Shown here piece after piece: positions 43,543 to 51,823 of a stretch of 64,000 bases of DNA; within the stretch, counting starts at the first letter, position 1, and each line of letters begins with the position of its first letter. The translations under genes were made by a program, and so were the position numbers. Source of the DNA: an uncultured Flavobacteriaceae bacterium (GTDB lineage Bacteria > Bacteroidota > Bacteroidia > Flavobacteriales > Flavobacteriaceae); contig CANLVG010000011.1 in the NCBI GenBank assembly GCA_947494565.1, positions 62,001-126,000 of the forward strand. Direction: 5' to 3'. A model generated the notes under the pieces. It had not been told where the DNA came from. It made no database searches and worked only from the letters and a program-made list of their open reading frames with translations.

Positions 43543-44466
43543 ATGAAAGTAGATTGGACAGGCGTTATGCCCGCGGTTACCACGAAATTCACTTCAAATG
43601 ATGAATTGGATATGGACATGTTCGCCCACAATATCAAAGCACAACTAGAAGCCGGCGTGAACGGCATTATTTTGGGAGGTACCCTTGGTGAAGCGAGTAC
43701 GCTCACCGATGATGAAAAACGGATTCTGATTCAAGAAACGGTAGGAATTGTGGACCAAAAGGTACCGGTGGTGATCAATATTGCGGAACAGACTACCAAA
43801 GGAGCTGTTGATGCTGCGCACAAAGCAGAAAGATACGGTGCACACGGGCTGATGATGTTACCTCCAATGCGTTATAAATCAACGGACTATGAGACAGTGC
43901 GGTATTTTAAGACAATAGCGAGTAGCACAGACCTGCCTATTATGATTTACAACAACCCGATAGACTATAAAATCGAGGTTACCTTAGATATGTTCGAAGA
44001 ACTTTTAGCACACGACAATATTGAAGCCGTAAAGGAGTCAACACGTGATATCTCTAATGTCACTCGCATTCGTAACCGATTCGGCAAGCGCCTGAATATT
44101 CTATGCGGAGTAGATACCTTGGCCTTAGAGAGTATAGCGGCCGGGGCAGACGGTTGGGTCGCTGGTCTTGTATGTGCCTTTCCGGCGGAAACAGTAGCTA
44201 TTTGTAATTTGGTGAAGGCAGGGCGTATGAAAGAGGCATTGGAGATCTATCGATGGTTCATGCCGCTTTTGGAGCTCGATATCAGTCCACAACTCGTGCA
44301 GAACATCAAATTAGCCGAAATGGCTACGGGTCTGGGTACCGAATATGTTAGGGAGCCGCGATTGCCCCTTCAGGGTAGCGAGCGGAAACGCGTACAGCAA
44401 ATCATTGCAGAAGGATTACAAACAAGACCTGTTTTACCCGAATACAAGTCATTGGAAATATGTTAG
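43543..44466 (+). CDS. DHDPS-family lyase/deaminase, likely 1-pyrroline-4-hydroxy-2-carboxylate deaminase
   Basis: A 307-residue TIM-barrel of the dihydrodipicolinate synthase superfamily. Schiff-base Lys164 is in IEAVKESTRDISN, the catalytic Tyr136 in MIYNNPIDY, and GGTLGEASTLTDDEKR near residue 45 is the usual substrate-carboxylate motif. True lysine biosynthesis is unlikely given the neighbours: a hydroxyproline epimerase, a D-amino-acid-type oxidoreductase and a ketoglutarate-semialdehyde-type dehydrogenase. In that pathway this family converts 1-pyrroline-4-hydroxy-2-carboxylate to 2-oxoglutarate semialdehyde. The assignment therefore rests on context. Its stop overlaps the DUF1272 start. 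Confidence 0.8.
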   Translation: MKVDWTGVMPAVTTKFTSNDELDMDMFAHNIKAQLEAGVNGIILGGTLGEASTLTDDEKRILIQETVGIVDQKVPVVINIAEQTTKGAVDAAHKAERYGAHGLMMLPPMRYKSTDYETVRYFKTIASSTDLPIMIYNNPIDYKIEVTLDMFEELLAHDNIEAVKESTRDISNVTRIRNRFGKRLNILCGVDTLALESIAAGADGWVAGLVCAFPAETVAICNLVKAGRMKEALEIYRWFMPLLELDISPQLVQNIKLAEMATGLGTEYVREPRLPLQGSERKRVQQIIAEGLQTRPVLPEYKSLEIC

Positions 44467-44726
44467 AAATACGGCCCACTTGTGAGCACTGTAATAAATC
44501 ATTGCCTTTTGATTCTAAAGAGGCAATGATTTGTACTTTTGAGTGTACCTTTTGTGCGGATTGTGTAGACTCGATTTTGCAGGGGGTCTGTCCGAACTGT
44601 GGGGGCGATTTTTCAAAACGTCCCATTCGCCCCGCGACACTTTTGGCGAAATACCCTGTTGCTACGAAAGTGGTACACCAACCAGTAGATGTAACAGCTC
44701 ATTTAAAAAGAATACAAAGAACATGA
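44460..44726 (+). CDS. DUF1272 zinc-ribbon-like small protein
   Basis: An 88-residue protein with a Cys-rich core: CEHCNKSLP, ICTFECTFCADC and CPNCGGDF give four CxxC-type pairs as in DUF1272, which suggests one or two structural zinc sites. The tail is basic and variable. Function of the family is unknown. Its ATG lies inside the end of the DHDPS-family gene (7-base overlap), and its TGA overlaps the start of the dehydrogenase by four bases. Translation coupling on both sides means it is an integral part of the operon. Confidence 0.85.
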   Translation: MLEIRPTCEHCNKSLPFDSKEAMICTFECTFCADCVDSILQGVCPNCGGDFSKRPIRPATLLAKYPVATKVVHQPVDVTAHLKRIQRT

Positions 44727-46306
44727 TGACAGGAAAAAATCAGATTGGAAATAGACGCTCTGGCGGTGGAACAAAGACCTATAGAACATTTAATCCGTTA
44801 TTGAATATTGAAAACGAGCACGAGTTTTTTGAGGCGAGTACCGAGGAAATCAACGAGGCGGTGTTTTTAGCTGCCGATGCGTATATCACTTATAATCAAA
44901 AATCCGGTAAGGAAAAAGCGACCTTTCTAAATGCTATTGCCGACGAGATTTTAGCCTTGGATGATACCCTGATTCAGATGTATTGTTCCGAATCGGGCTT
45001 ACCAGAGGGTAGGGCAAAAGGGGAACGAGGCAGAACCATGGGGCAACTGCGTGCATTTGCCGCCTTGGTCGAAGAGGGTTCTTGGGTAGAAGCCACGATT
45101 GATACTGCCATTCCCGATAGGGCACCAGTTCCCAAGCCCGATTTACGCAAAATGATGGTTCCCTTAGGACCTGTAGTGGTTTTCGGGGCGAGTAATTTTC
45201 CTTTGGCTTTTTCTACCGCCGGAGGTGACACAGCTGCCGCTTTGGCGGCGGGTTGTCCGGTTATCGTTAAGTCGCATCCGATGCATTCGGGTACGGGCGA
45301 ACTAGTGGCTGCCGCGGTAATTCGCGCTGCTGAAAAAACAGGAATGCCCAACGGGGTATTCTCCAATCTCAATAGTAGTGGGATTGAAGTTGGTGTACAA
45401 TTGGTGCAACATCCGCAGGTCAAGGCGGTCGGCTTTACGGGAAGTATCATAGGCGGGCGTGCCCTATTTGATTTGGCGGCCCAACGAGAGGAGCCAATTC
45501 CCGTTTTTGCCGAGATGGGCAGTATCAATCCGGTTGTACTACTTCCAGAAGCCTTGGGGAATCGTAAAGACCAGTTGGCGAAGAACTATGCCGGATCCAT
45601 CACTTTGGCCTCAGGGCAGTTTTGTACCAATCCCGGTCTTTTGTTGGGAATTAAAGGAGAGGCATTGACCAATTTCATTCAGGCACTCTCAGCCGAAATC
45701 GTTACCGTGGAGCCATCATGTATGTTGCATCCGAATATCATTGGGGCTTACGAAAAGAACAAGCAAAATGCCATCGATCAGTCCGGTCTCACGATTGCCG
45801 CCGATTATGGTGAAGCGGTTGCGGTGAACCATGCCCGACAAACGGTCGTCACTGTTGAAGGCCAGACTTTTTTAGGGAATTCAAGATTACACCAAGAGGT
45901 CTTTGGTCCGTTTTCAATGGTGGTTCAATGTGCCGATGCTAATGAGTTAGAAGAGGTTATTGCCAATCTGGAAGGACAACTGACCGGTACGGTCATTTCC
46001 GACCAGAATGAAATCATGAACTACCCCATGGTCATTGCGGCTTTACAAAATAGGGTAGGCCGAATCATTTTTAATGGGGTACCCACTGGGGTAGAGGTGT
46101 GCCCGGCGATGCAGCATGGCGGACCCTATCCGGCATCTACCGATAGCCGTTTTACGGCGGTAGGTACACAATCGATCAAACGTTGGGTACGCCCATTTAG
46201 TTATCAGGATTGGCCAGATGGATTACTACCGAACGAATTGAAGAATTCAAATCCCCTCGGAATTTTGAGAACGATCAACAACGAGCCGACCAAGGCGGCC
46301 ATCTAA
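44723..46306 (+). CDS. Aldehyde dehydrogenase, likely 2-oxoglutarate semialdehyde (2,5-dioxovalerate) dehydrogenase
   Basis: A 527-residue aldehyde dehydrogenase. The ATG overlapping the DUF1272 stop is used; a longer frame upstream lies in the DUF1272 coding region and has no family character. The cofactor fold shows PLGPVVVFGASNFPLAFSTAGGD and FTGSIIGGRALFDLA, the catalytic Cys lies in ASGQFCTNPG near residue 302, and the general-base Glu in FAEMGSINPV. These blocks are those of the ketoglutarate-semialdehyde dehydrogenase class that oxidises the last intermediate of hydroxyproline (or sugar-acid) breakdown to 2-oxoglutarate with NAD(P). Confidence 0.87.
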   Translation: MMTGKNQIGNRRSGGGTKTYRTFNPLLNIENEHEFFEASTEEINEAVFLAADAYITYNQKSGKEKATFLNAIADEILALDDTLIQMYCSESGLPEGRAKGERGRTMGQLRAFAALVEEGSWVEATIDTAIPDRAPVPKPDLRKMMVPLGPVVVFGASNFPLAFSTAGGDTAAALAAGCPVIVKSHPMHSGTGELVAAAVIRAAEKTGMPNGVFSNLNSSGIEVGVQLVQHPQVKAVGFTGSIIGGRALFDLAAQREEPIPVFAEMGSINPVVLLPEALGNRKDQLAKNYAGSITLASGQFCTNPGLLLGIKGEALTNFIQALSAEIVTVEPSCMLHPNIIGAYEKNKQNAIDQSGLTIAADYGEAVAVNHARQTVVTVEGQTFLGNSRLHQEVFGPFSMVVQCADANELEEVIANLEGQLTGTVISDQNEIMNYPMVIAALQNRVGRIIFNGVPTGVEVCPAMQHGGPYPASTDSRFTAVGTQSIKRWVRPFSYQDWPDGLLPNELKNSNPLGILRTINNEPTKAAI

Positions 46307-46318
46307 ATTGAGTAGCCA

Positions 46319-48052
46319 ATGAGTTTAGCTCGTGTCCTTTTTTTGGTGGTCATTCTGTTGTGGGTTGGATGTGTAGAAGAGAATACTAACAATCCAAAAA
46401 GCGCCTTGGCCGATAGCATCGCTTCCTTCGAGGATTTTGAAAGTTATGATGAAGATGCCCACCCTTTAGGTTTGTATACGGAGGAGCGGTATCGAGAGGA
46501 GGCGGACTTCGCATCAAAGCTACTCGAGCAATTGAATGCTATAGCTGTCTCGAAACTCTCTGAAAACGATAGGATTTCACATGAGCTCTTGCGATTTAAA
46601 TTGCAAGACATCATTGACTTTTACGCTTTTGAGCGGTACCTGAATCCCATTTTATCAGACTCCGGTTTCCATCTGAACTTAAATTACAGTGTACGCACAC
46701 TGACCAATTACGAGCAGGTGCTAGGGTACTTGGAGAAGCTGAATGCCATTCCTGAGGTTGTCGATCAGCAAATGGGAAATATCAGGGTAGGTCTTGAAAA
46801 AGGAGTTTCCCAACCGCGGGTAATTTTCAAGGGATATGAAAGTACGTATGACGACCATATCGTAACCGATTACCGGGACAGTTATTTCTATTCGCCGTTT
46901 AAAAAGCTTCCAGAGGGCTTGGGGCAACAGCGGCGTGATTCTATACTTGGCGCAGCAAAAGCAGCTATTGAAACCAAGGTAGTCCCGCAATTCAAGAAGA
47001 TCAAGCGATTTTTTGAGGAAGAGTACCTGCCCAATACTCGCACTTCCTTGGGTATATCGGAAACTCCAAAAGGCGCGGAATACTACCAGAATAGAATAGA
47101 TTTTTATACCACAAGTACGGACTATACGGCCGATGATATCCATCAAATCGGCCTTAAAGAGGTCGCTAGGATAAAGGCACAGATGGAACGGATCATTTCG
47201 GAATTGAATTTCAAAGGTAGCTTTCAGGATTTCTTGACCTTCCTGAGAACCGATGAACAGTTTTATGCCAAGACCCCTAAGCAATTACTGATGATTGCTC
47301 GTGATATGGCAAAAAGAGCCGATGAGCAGTTGCCTCGGTTCTTCAAGACCCTTCCTCGAAAACCCTATGGCGTAGCACCGGTGCCTGATGCCATAGCCCC
47401 AAAATATACGGGAGGGCGCTATGTGGGTACGGATAAGAATAGTACAGAACCTGGCTATTACTGGGTAAATACCTATGACCTGCCTAGTCGTACCTTGTAT
47501 ACACTACCATCACTTACGGTTCATGAGGCGGTACCAGGACATCATTTACAAGGAGCTTTGAACAAGGAGTTGGGCGATAGCATCCCTCAATTTCGAAAAG
47601 ACATGTACCTATCCGCTTATGGCGAAGGATGGGGCTTATACACTGAATTTTTGGCCGAAGAAATGGGCATGTACACCACACCTTACGAACATTTTGGCAA
47701 GTTGACTTATGAAATGTGGCGTGCCTGTCGTTTGGTTGTTGATACCGGAATTCATGCCAAAGGATGGACACGACAACAGGTGGTCGATTTCATGTCGTCT
47801 AATACGGCCTTGGCCTTACACGAAATCAATACGGAAACAGATCGCTATATCTCCTGGCCCGGTCAGGCGCTTTCATACAAAATGGGGGAATTAAAAATTA
47901 GGGAACTTCGAAAAAAAGCGGAGACCGAATTGGGAGATCGATTCGATATTCGTGAGTTCCACGAAGTCATTTTGGGCCATGGTACGGTAACGCTATCCAT
48001 ATTGGAAAACAGAATTACGAACTACATTGAGCGAACACAGCATGGCACGTAG
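46319..48052 (+). CDS. DUF885 lipoprotein, peptidase-like
   Basis: A 577-residue lipoprotein (MSLARVLFLVVILLWVGC, Cys18) of the DUF885 family. The family hallmark HEAVPGHHLQG lies at residues 402-412, an HExxx-H-type zinc site; a downstream Glu in GEGWGLYTEFLAEEMG near residue 436 could be the third ligand. DUF885 proteins are thought to be zinc peptidases, a role not proved here. As an exported member inside a hydroxyproline operon it might release hydroxyproline from collagen-like peptides. It ends inside the epimerase gene (11-base overlap). Confidence 0.85.
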   Translation: MSLARVLFLVVILLWVGCVEENTNNPKSALADSIASFEDFESYDEDAHPLGLYTEERYREEADFASKLLEQLNAIAVSKLSENDRISHELLRFKLQDIIDFYAFERYLNPILSDSGFHLNLNYSVRTLTNYEQVLGYLEKLNAIPEVVDQQMGNIRVGLEKGVSQPRVIFKGYESTYDDHIVTDYRDSYFYSPFKKLPEGLGQQRRDSILGAAKAAIETKVVPQFKKIKRFFEEEYLPNTRTSLGISETPKGAEYYQNRIDFYTTSTDYTADDIHQIGLKEVARIKAQMERIISELNFKGSFQDFLTFLRTDEQFYAKTPKQLLMIARDMAKRADEQLPRFFKTLPRKPYGVAPVPDAIAPKYTGGRYVGTDKNSTEPGYYWVNTYDLPSRTLYTLPSLTVHEAVPGHHLQGALNKELGDSIPQFRKDMYLSAYGEGWGLYTEFLAEEMGMYTTPYEHFGKLTYEMWRACRLVVDTGIHAKGWTRQQVVDFMSSNTALALHEINTETDRYISWPGQALSYKMGELKIRELRKKAETELGDRFDIREFHEVILGHGTVTLSILENRITNYIERTQHGT

Positions 48053-49049
48053 CATATTCACTTGTATTGACGGACATACCTGCGGAAATCCCGTTCGGGT
48101 TGTGAAAGAGGGTGGTCCTGAGTTAAAGGGCACATCCATGAGCGAAAAGCGACAGCATTTCATCCAAGCCTATGATTGGATCCGTAAGGGTTTAATGTTC
48201 GAACCGAGGGGGCATGATATGATGAGCGGTAGTATCTTTTATCCACCGGCGAACCCTGAAAATGACTTGGGAATCCTTTTTATAGAAACCAGTGGTTGCT
48301 TGCCCATGTGCGGTCATGGTACCATCGGGGCTATTACCATAGGTATAGAAGAGGGATTGATACACCCAAAGATTCCTGGTAAAGTTCGCATGGAAACCCC
48401 TGCCGGTTTGGTGGAAATAGCATATCAACAAACCGAGGGTAAGGTCGATTGGGTCCGATTGACCAACGTAAAGGCCTATTTGGCGGCGGCGGACTTGACC
48501 ATTGATTGTGACGAACTAGGTGAACTGGTGTTCGATGTTTCCTATGGGGGTAATTACTATGCCATCATCGACCCTCAACAAAATTTTAGTGGAATCCAAA
48601 ATTTTACGGCCAGTAAACTGATACAGTATAGCCAAGAAATTCGAGAAAAGATCAACAAAAAATACCCGGATAGGTTTGTGCACCCAGAAGATGACACTAT
48701 TCGCGATGTAAGCCATATGTTATGGACCGGAGACACGATTTCTCAAGAAGCAACGGCTCGAAATGCAGTTTTTTATGGAGATAAGGCAATTGACCGATCT
48801 CCCTGCGGAACGGGTACCTCGGCGCGTATGGCGCAATGGCATGCCAAAGGGAAATTAAAAGTTGGGCAAGCGTTCGTACATGAAAGCTTTATCGGTTCGA
48901 AGTTTATCGGTAGAATAGAGGAAGAAACCAGCTTGGGTGAATTACAGGCCATTGTACCAAGTATTCAGGGTTGGGCTAAAATTTATGGACACAATACGAT
49001 TAGCATTGATGATGATGATCCTTACGCCCATGGGTTTCAGGTTATTTAA
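48042..49049 (+). CDS. 4-hydroxyproline epimerase (proline racemase family)
   Basis: A 335-residue cofactor-free epimerase that turns trans-4-hydroxy-L-proline into cis-4-hydroxy-D-proline. Both catalytic cysteines are present: Cys90 in CLPMCGHGTIG and Cys255 in DRSPCGTGTSARMA. A Ser or Thr at the first site would mark trans-3-hydroxyproline dehydratase, so the enzyme is an epimerase/racemase. The ATG at 48042 is used; a TTG 15 bases earlier is less likely. It overlaps the DUF885 gene by 11 bases, and the D-amino-acid-type oxidase comes 88 bases later, fitting the next pathway step. Confidence 0.9.
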   Translation: MARSIFTCIDGHTCGNPVRVVKEGGPELKGTSMSEKRQHFIQAYDWIRKGLMFEPRGHDMMSGSIFYPPANPENDLGILFIETSGCLPMCGHGTIGAITIGIEEGLIHPKIPGKVRMETPAGLVEIAYQQTEGKVDWVRLTNVKAYLAAADLTIDCDELGELVFDVSYGGNYYAIIDPQQNFSGIQNFTASKLIQYSQEIREKINKKYPDRFVHPEDDTIRDVSHMLWTGDTISQEATARNAVFYGDKAIDRSPCGTGTSARMAQWHAKGKLKVGQAFVHESFIGSKFIGRIEEETSLGELQAIVPSIQGWAKIYGHNTISIDDDDPYAHGFQVI

Positions 49050-49137
49050 GACATTGCGGCCGTCGTAATAAAGTGGTATTTTGTATCTAGAATGAAGGAG
49101 TTAGCTTTGGCGGACTTCGCTTTGAAACAGTATTATT

Positions 49138-50388
49138 TTGAAGAACATAGTAATCATTGGTGGGGGTATTGTAGGGTTGAGTGCAGCCTATTACCTTCAA
49201 AAAGACGGACATCAGGTTACCGTAATAGATAAATCGGATATCACTTCAGGAGCTTCGTTCGTAAATGCGGGATACCTGACGCCAAGTCATATCATTCCCA
49301 TGGCATCGCCCGGTAAAATCACCCAGGGACTCAAGTGGATGTTCAATTCGGCAAGTCCTTTTTATATGAAGCCCAGAATGGACCTAGACTTTTTGAAATG
49401 GTCTTGGTATTTTAAAAAGTCTTCTACCCATGCGAAGGTCGAAAAGGCCATTCCAGTTATAAAGGATATCAATTTATTAAGTCGCGATCTCTTCGAGGGC
49501 ATTAAGGCATCAGGAGATTTAGGTGATTTTCAACTAGAGCGAAAAGGCCTGTTGATGTTCTATAAGACACAAAAGACCTATGATCATGAAATGGAAGTGG
49601 CCCAAAAAGCGAGTTTTTTAGGATTGGAAGTCCGTGAACTCGACAAGTCACAATTGTCCGAAATAGAACCGAATATCAAAATAGATGCGCAGGGCGCTAT
49701 TCACTATGAATGTGATGGACATACCACTCCGACCGAGATCATGCCCAAAATGCTTCAGCATTTGAAAGATGTGGGAGTCGATATCCGTACGAATGAAGAA
49801 GTGCTTGATTTAGCCTTGAAAAGCGGCACAATCGATACCATTACAACTTCAAAAGGTGATTATCGGGCTGATGAGATTATTTTGGCTGCCGGTTCTTGGA
49901 GTGGCAGGTTGTCAAAACAAATGAAGATTGATTTGCCTCTACAAGCAGGGAAAGGATACCGCATCAATGTGGCTCGTCCTCTAGGGATTACGATGCCAGC
50001 CGTTTTAATGGAATCGAGTATGGCGGTCACACCTATGAAAGGGTTTACGCGCTTTGCCGGTACGATGGAGTTTTCCGGTATCAATGATCATATACGGCGC
50101 GAACGTGTTGAAGCTATTGCGGCCGGAGCCCAAAAATTCTACCCCGAATTGGAGATTACTTCGGAGGAAAAAGCAGAAGCACAAGCCGGAATGCGGCCCG
50201 TAACACCAGATGGATTGCCCTATATCGGAAAATCGCGAAAAATAAAGAATTTGACTTTTGCTACGGGCCACGCCATGATGGGCTGGAGCCTAGGACCGGC
50301 CACGGGAAAATTGGTTTCGGAGATTGTCGCCGATAAAAAAACATCGATGGATGTCTCAGCCTTTCATCCCGAACGTCGATTCAGTTAA
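49138..50388 (+). CDS. FAD-dependent D-amino acid oxidoreductase (DadA-like), likely D-hydroxyproline dehydrogenase
   Basis: A 416-residue FAD enzyme of the DAO family. The nucleotide-binding motif IIGGGIVGLSAAYYL starts at residue 5, and the GMRPVTPDGLPYIG with GHAMMGWSLGPATGKL near the end are family marks of D-amino acid dehydrogenases. In context it would oxidise cis-4-hydroxy-D-proline to 1-pyrroline-4-hydroxy-2-carboxylate, the substrate of the first operon gene. The start is TTG at 49138: a TGA lies six codons upstream in frame and no ATG precedes the FAD motif. It is the last gene of the run; no hydroxyproline transporter is seen in this window. Confidence 0.85.
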   Translation: MKNIVIIGGGIVGLSAAYYLQKDGHQVTVIDKSDITSGASFVNAGYLTPSHIIPMASPGKITQGLKWMFNSASPFYMKPRMDLDFLKWSWYFKKSSTHAKVEKAIPVIKDINLLSRDLFEGIKASGDLGDFQLERKGLLMFYKTQKTYDHEMEVAQKASFLGLEVRELDKSQLSEIEPNIKIDAQGAIHYECDGHTTPTEIMPKMLQHLKDVGVDIRTNEEVLDLALKSGTIDTITTSKGDYRADEIILAAGSWSGRLSKQMKIDLPLQAGKGYRINVARPLGITMPAVLMESSMAVTPMKGFTRFAGTMEFSGINDHIRRERVEAIAAGAQKFYPELEITSEEKAEAQAGMRPVTPDGLPYIGKSRKIKNLTFATGHAMMGWSLGPATGKLVSEIVADKKTSMDVSAFHPERRFS

Positions 50389-50431
50389 AGGAGCTCGTTT
50401 GGTTTCCTTATCTCATCTAAAAGTAGTTCTC

Positions 50432-50866
50432 TTAACAAGAGGAATCACCTATGATCTTCCATTCACCGTTGATACGTTTAAAGATAATCATGAACGTGCC
50501 ATTGGCATCTCCGACATCCCGTGTCAAGAAGTAACTTCCCATAACCCAATACGCATCAGGATTGATTTGCGTAATGTTGGCAATTTCAAATTGTAAGTTT
50601 CCGGTTTCCTTTGCGGTAGGATAGTTGCGTTTGTAATTGGTCAAGGTGGTATTCCATCCCTTGGTAATCTTGCCACGACTGAAATAGGTCAGTTCATCCG
50701 ATTTCCAATAACCGGCCATAAAACCTTCGATATCATTTGCGGACCAGGCCTTTTGCTGTTGGTCAAGAATGGATCGAATGGCCGCTAGGTCTTCATTGAC
50801 GGTGGGTTTTGTGGTGCTACAAGAGAACACTAGAAATAGGAATAAGGCAGTACATAGAACTTTCAT
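50432..50866 (-). CDS. DUF4440/SnoaL-like (NTF2-fold) lipoprotein
   Basis: A 144-residue lipoprotein (MKVLCTALFLFLVFSC, Cys16) with one cone-shaped NTF2-like domain. DLAAIRSILDQQQKAWSANDIEGFMAGYW is the opening helix set and GTFMIIFKRINGEWKIIGDSSC the final strands, typical for DUF4440. No catalytic residues can be assigned; such proteins often bind small hydrophobic ligands or serve as accessory domains. It is convergent with the hydroxyproline operon (44-base gap), so it is not part of it. Confidence 0.85.
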   Translation of the reverse strand: MKVLCTALFLFLVFSCSTTKPTVNEDLAAIRSILDQQQKAWSANDIEGFMAGYWKSDELTYFSRGKITKGWNTTLTNYKRNYPTAKETGNLQFEIANITQINPDAYWVMGSYFLTRDVGDANGTFMIIFKRINGEWKIIGDSSC

Positions 50867-50910
50867 AAAAATGGTTTTTGAAACTTCAAGATACGAAATC
50901 CAATCACCAA

Positions 50911-50939
50911 AAAAGCCCTGATCAGTATCAGGGCTTTTT
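50911..50939. terminator. Intrinsic terminator
   Basis: AAAAGCCCTGAT and ATCAGGGCTTTT form a perfect 12-base stem with a CAGT loop. On the minus strand it lies 22 bases after the stop of the Bax1-like gene (50961) and would end its transcript. Confidence 0.8.
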
Positions 50940-50960
50940 AACTATATGCGATACTACGGC

Positions 50961-51668
50961 TTAGTCATTTGACAGAATGCTCAAAATGTACCAAAACAAT
51001 AACATTAGGGAAGCGAACAAACCTAAAGATGCCGCCACGTATTGATTTTCCTGATATTTATGAATCATATTCGATGTTTGGTAGAGAATGGAACCGGAGG
51101 CCAGTGCCACCATTCCGACACTGAACCATAGACCGAGATTAAAACCGAACAAGGTGCCTGCTACGATCAAGCCAATAGCGATAAACCCACCAAGGGTCAA
51201 AGCCGATTTCAAGAACGAAAAGTCTTTTTTCGTCAAGAAAACAATAGCTGAAAGGCCAGTGAACAAACACAGGGTCAAAATAGCGGCCTGATTTAGAATA
51301 TCGAATGCGCCATCTTCGGCAATCATAATAGCGATAAAAATGAGGGGTATAAAAATAAAGGCCTCGGCAACGACGTAGAGTATCAACCCTGCGTAGTGCA
51401 TGTTGGTATTATTGCTGCCAATAGCCATTTTTTCGGCGTAGTTCGTGACTAACATAAATCCGCCCAAAAGCAATAACCAACTAAATCCACCGGTCAGTGA
51501 CAACGCGAAATTTACGATGGCGTCTATTTGAAAAAACAAGGTTTCTACCAATATGAACAAAAGGACGGCTCCCGCAAGGTGTGCGTAAGTCTTTTTGTAG
51601 AAGGTGACTCTGGCTTCATCATGAAGTTGACTGACCATTGGGGATTGAGATACGGGGTGATTTTCCAT
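50961..51668 (-). CDS. Bax inhibitor-1 / YccA family membrane protein
   Basis: A 235-residue inner-membrane protein with seven helices. The N-terminal cytosolic stretch ends in RVTFYKKTYAHLAGAVLLFILVETLFF, characteristic of the BI-1-like family in Bacteroidota; later helices contain the conserved acidic residues (FIAIMIAEDGAFDI) and VALASGSILYQTSNMIHKY. BI-1 homologues act as pH-sensitive calcium leak channels or FtsH modulators; the role here is not established. A terminator lies just downstream, and the gene is divergent from the sulfatase, so it is probably monocistronic. Confidence 0.9.
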   Translation of the reverse strand: MENHPVSQSPMVSQLHDEARVTFYKKTYAHLAGAVLLFILVETLFFQIDAIVNFALSLTGGFSWLLLLGGFMLVTNYAEKMAIGSNNTNMHYAGLILYVVAEAFIFIPLIFIAIMIAEDGAFDILNQAAILTLCLFTGLSAIVFLTKKDFSFLKSALTLGGFIAIGLIVAGTLFGFNLGLWFSVGMVALASGSILYQTSNMIHKYQENQYVAASLGLFASLMLLFWYILSILSND

Positions 51669-51823
51669 ATTTAAATCAAGTTTAGGGTTTTACATTGGCA
51701 CAAAAACGCGGAAATATCCTATTAAATTGTAAAATTTGGACGAAGCGCTTATTTTTTCGTTTTAGGAAATGCGCAATTGCCTTTTACGGGATTTCTTTAG
51801 TATCTTGTTTGCTTTGAGAAACC

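Noticed and set aside
43543-44466. dapA, lysine biosynthesis.
   Set aside because: The family fits, but every neighbour belongs to hydroxyproline breakdown and none to lysine synthesis.
44543-44722. An open frame extends the aldehyde dehydrogenase 60 codons upstream.
   Set aside because: It lies entirely over the DUF1272 gene in another frame, has no dehydrogenase character, and an ATG with perfect stop-start overlap exists at 44723.
44974-45528. Minus-strand open frame (184 codons) opposite the aldehyde dehydrogenase.
   Set aside because: Antisense shadow of a conserved gene; composition is low-complexity Pro/Ala/Thr without domain character.
46721-47284. Minus-strand open frame (187 codons) opposite the DUF885 gene.
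   Set aside because: Complete overlap with a well-supported gene and no family resemblance.
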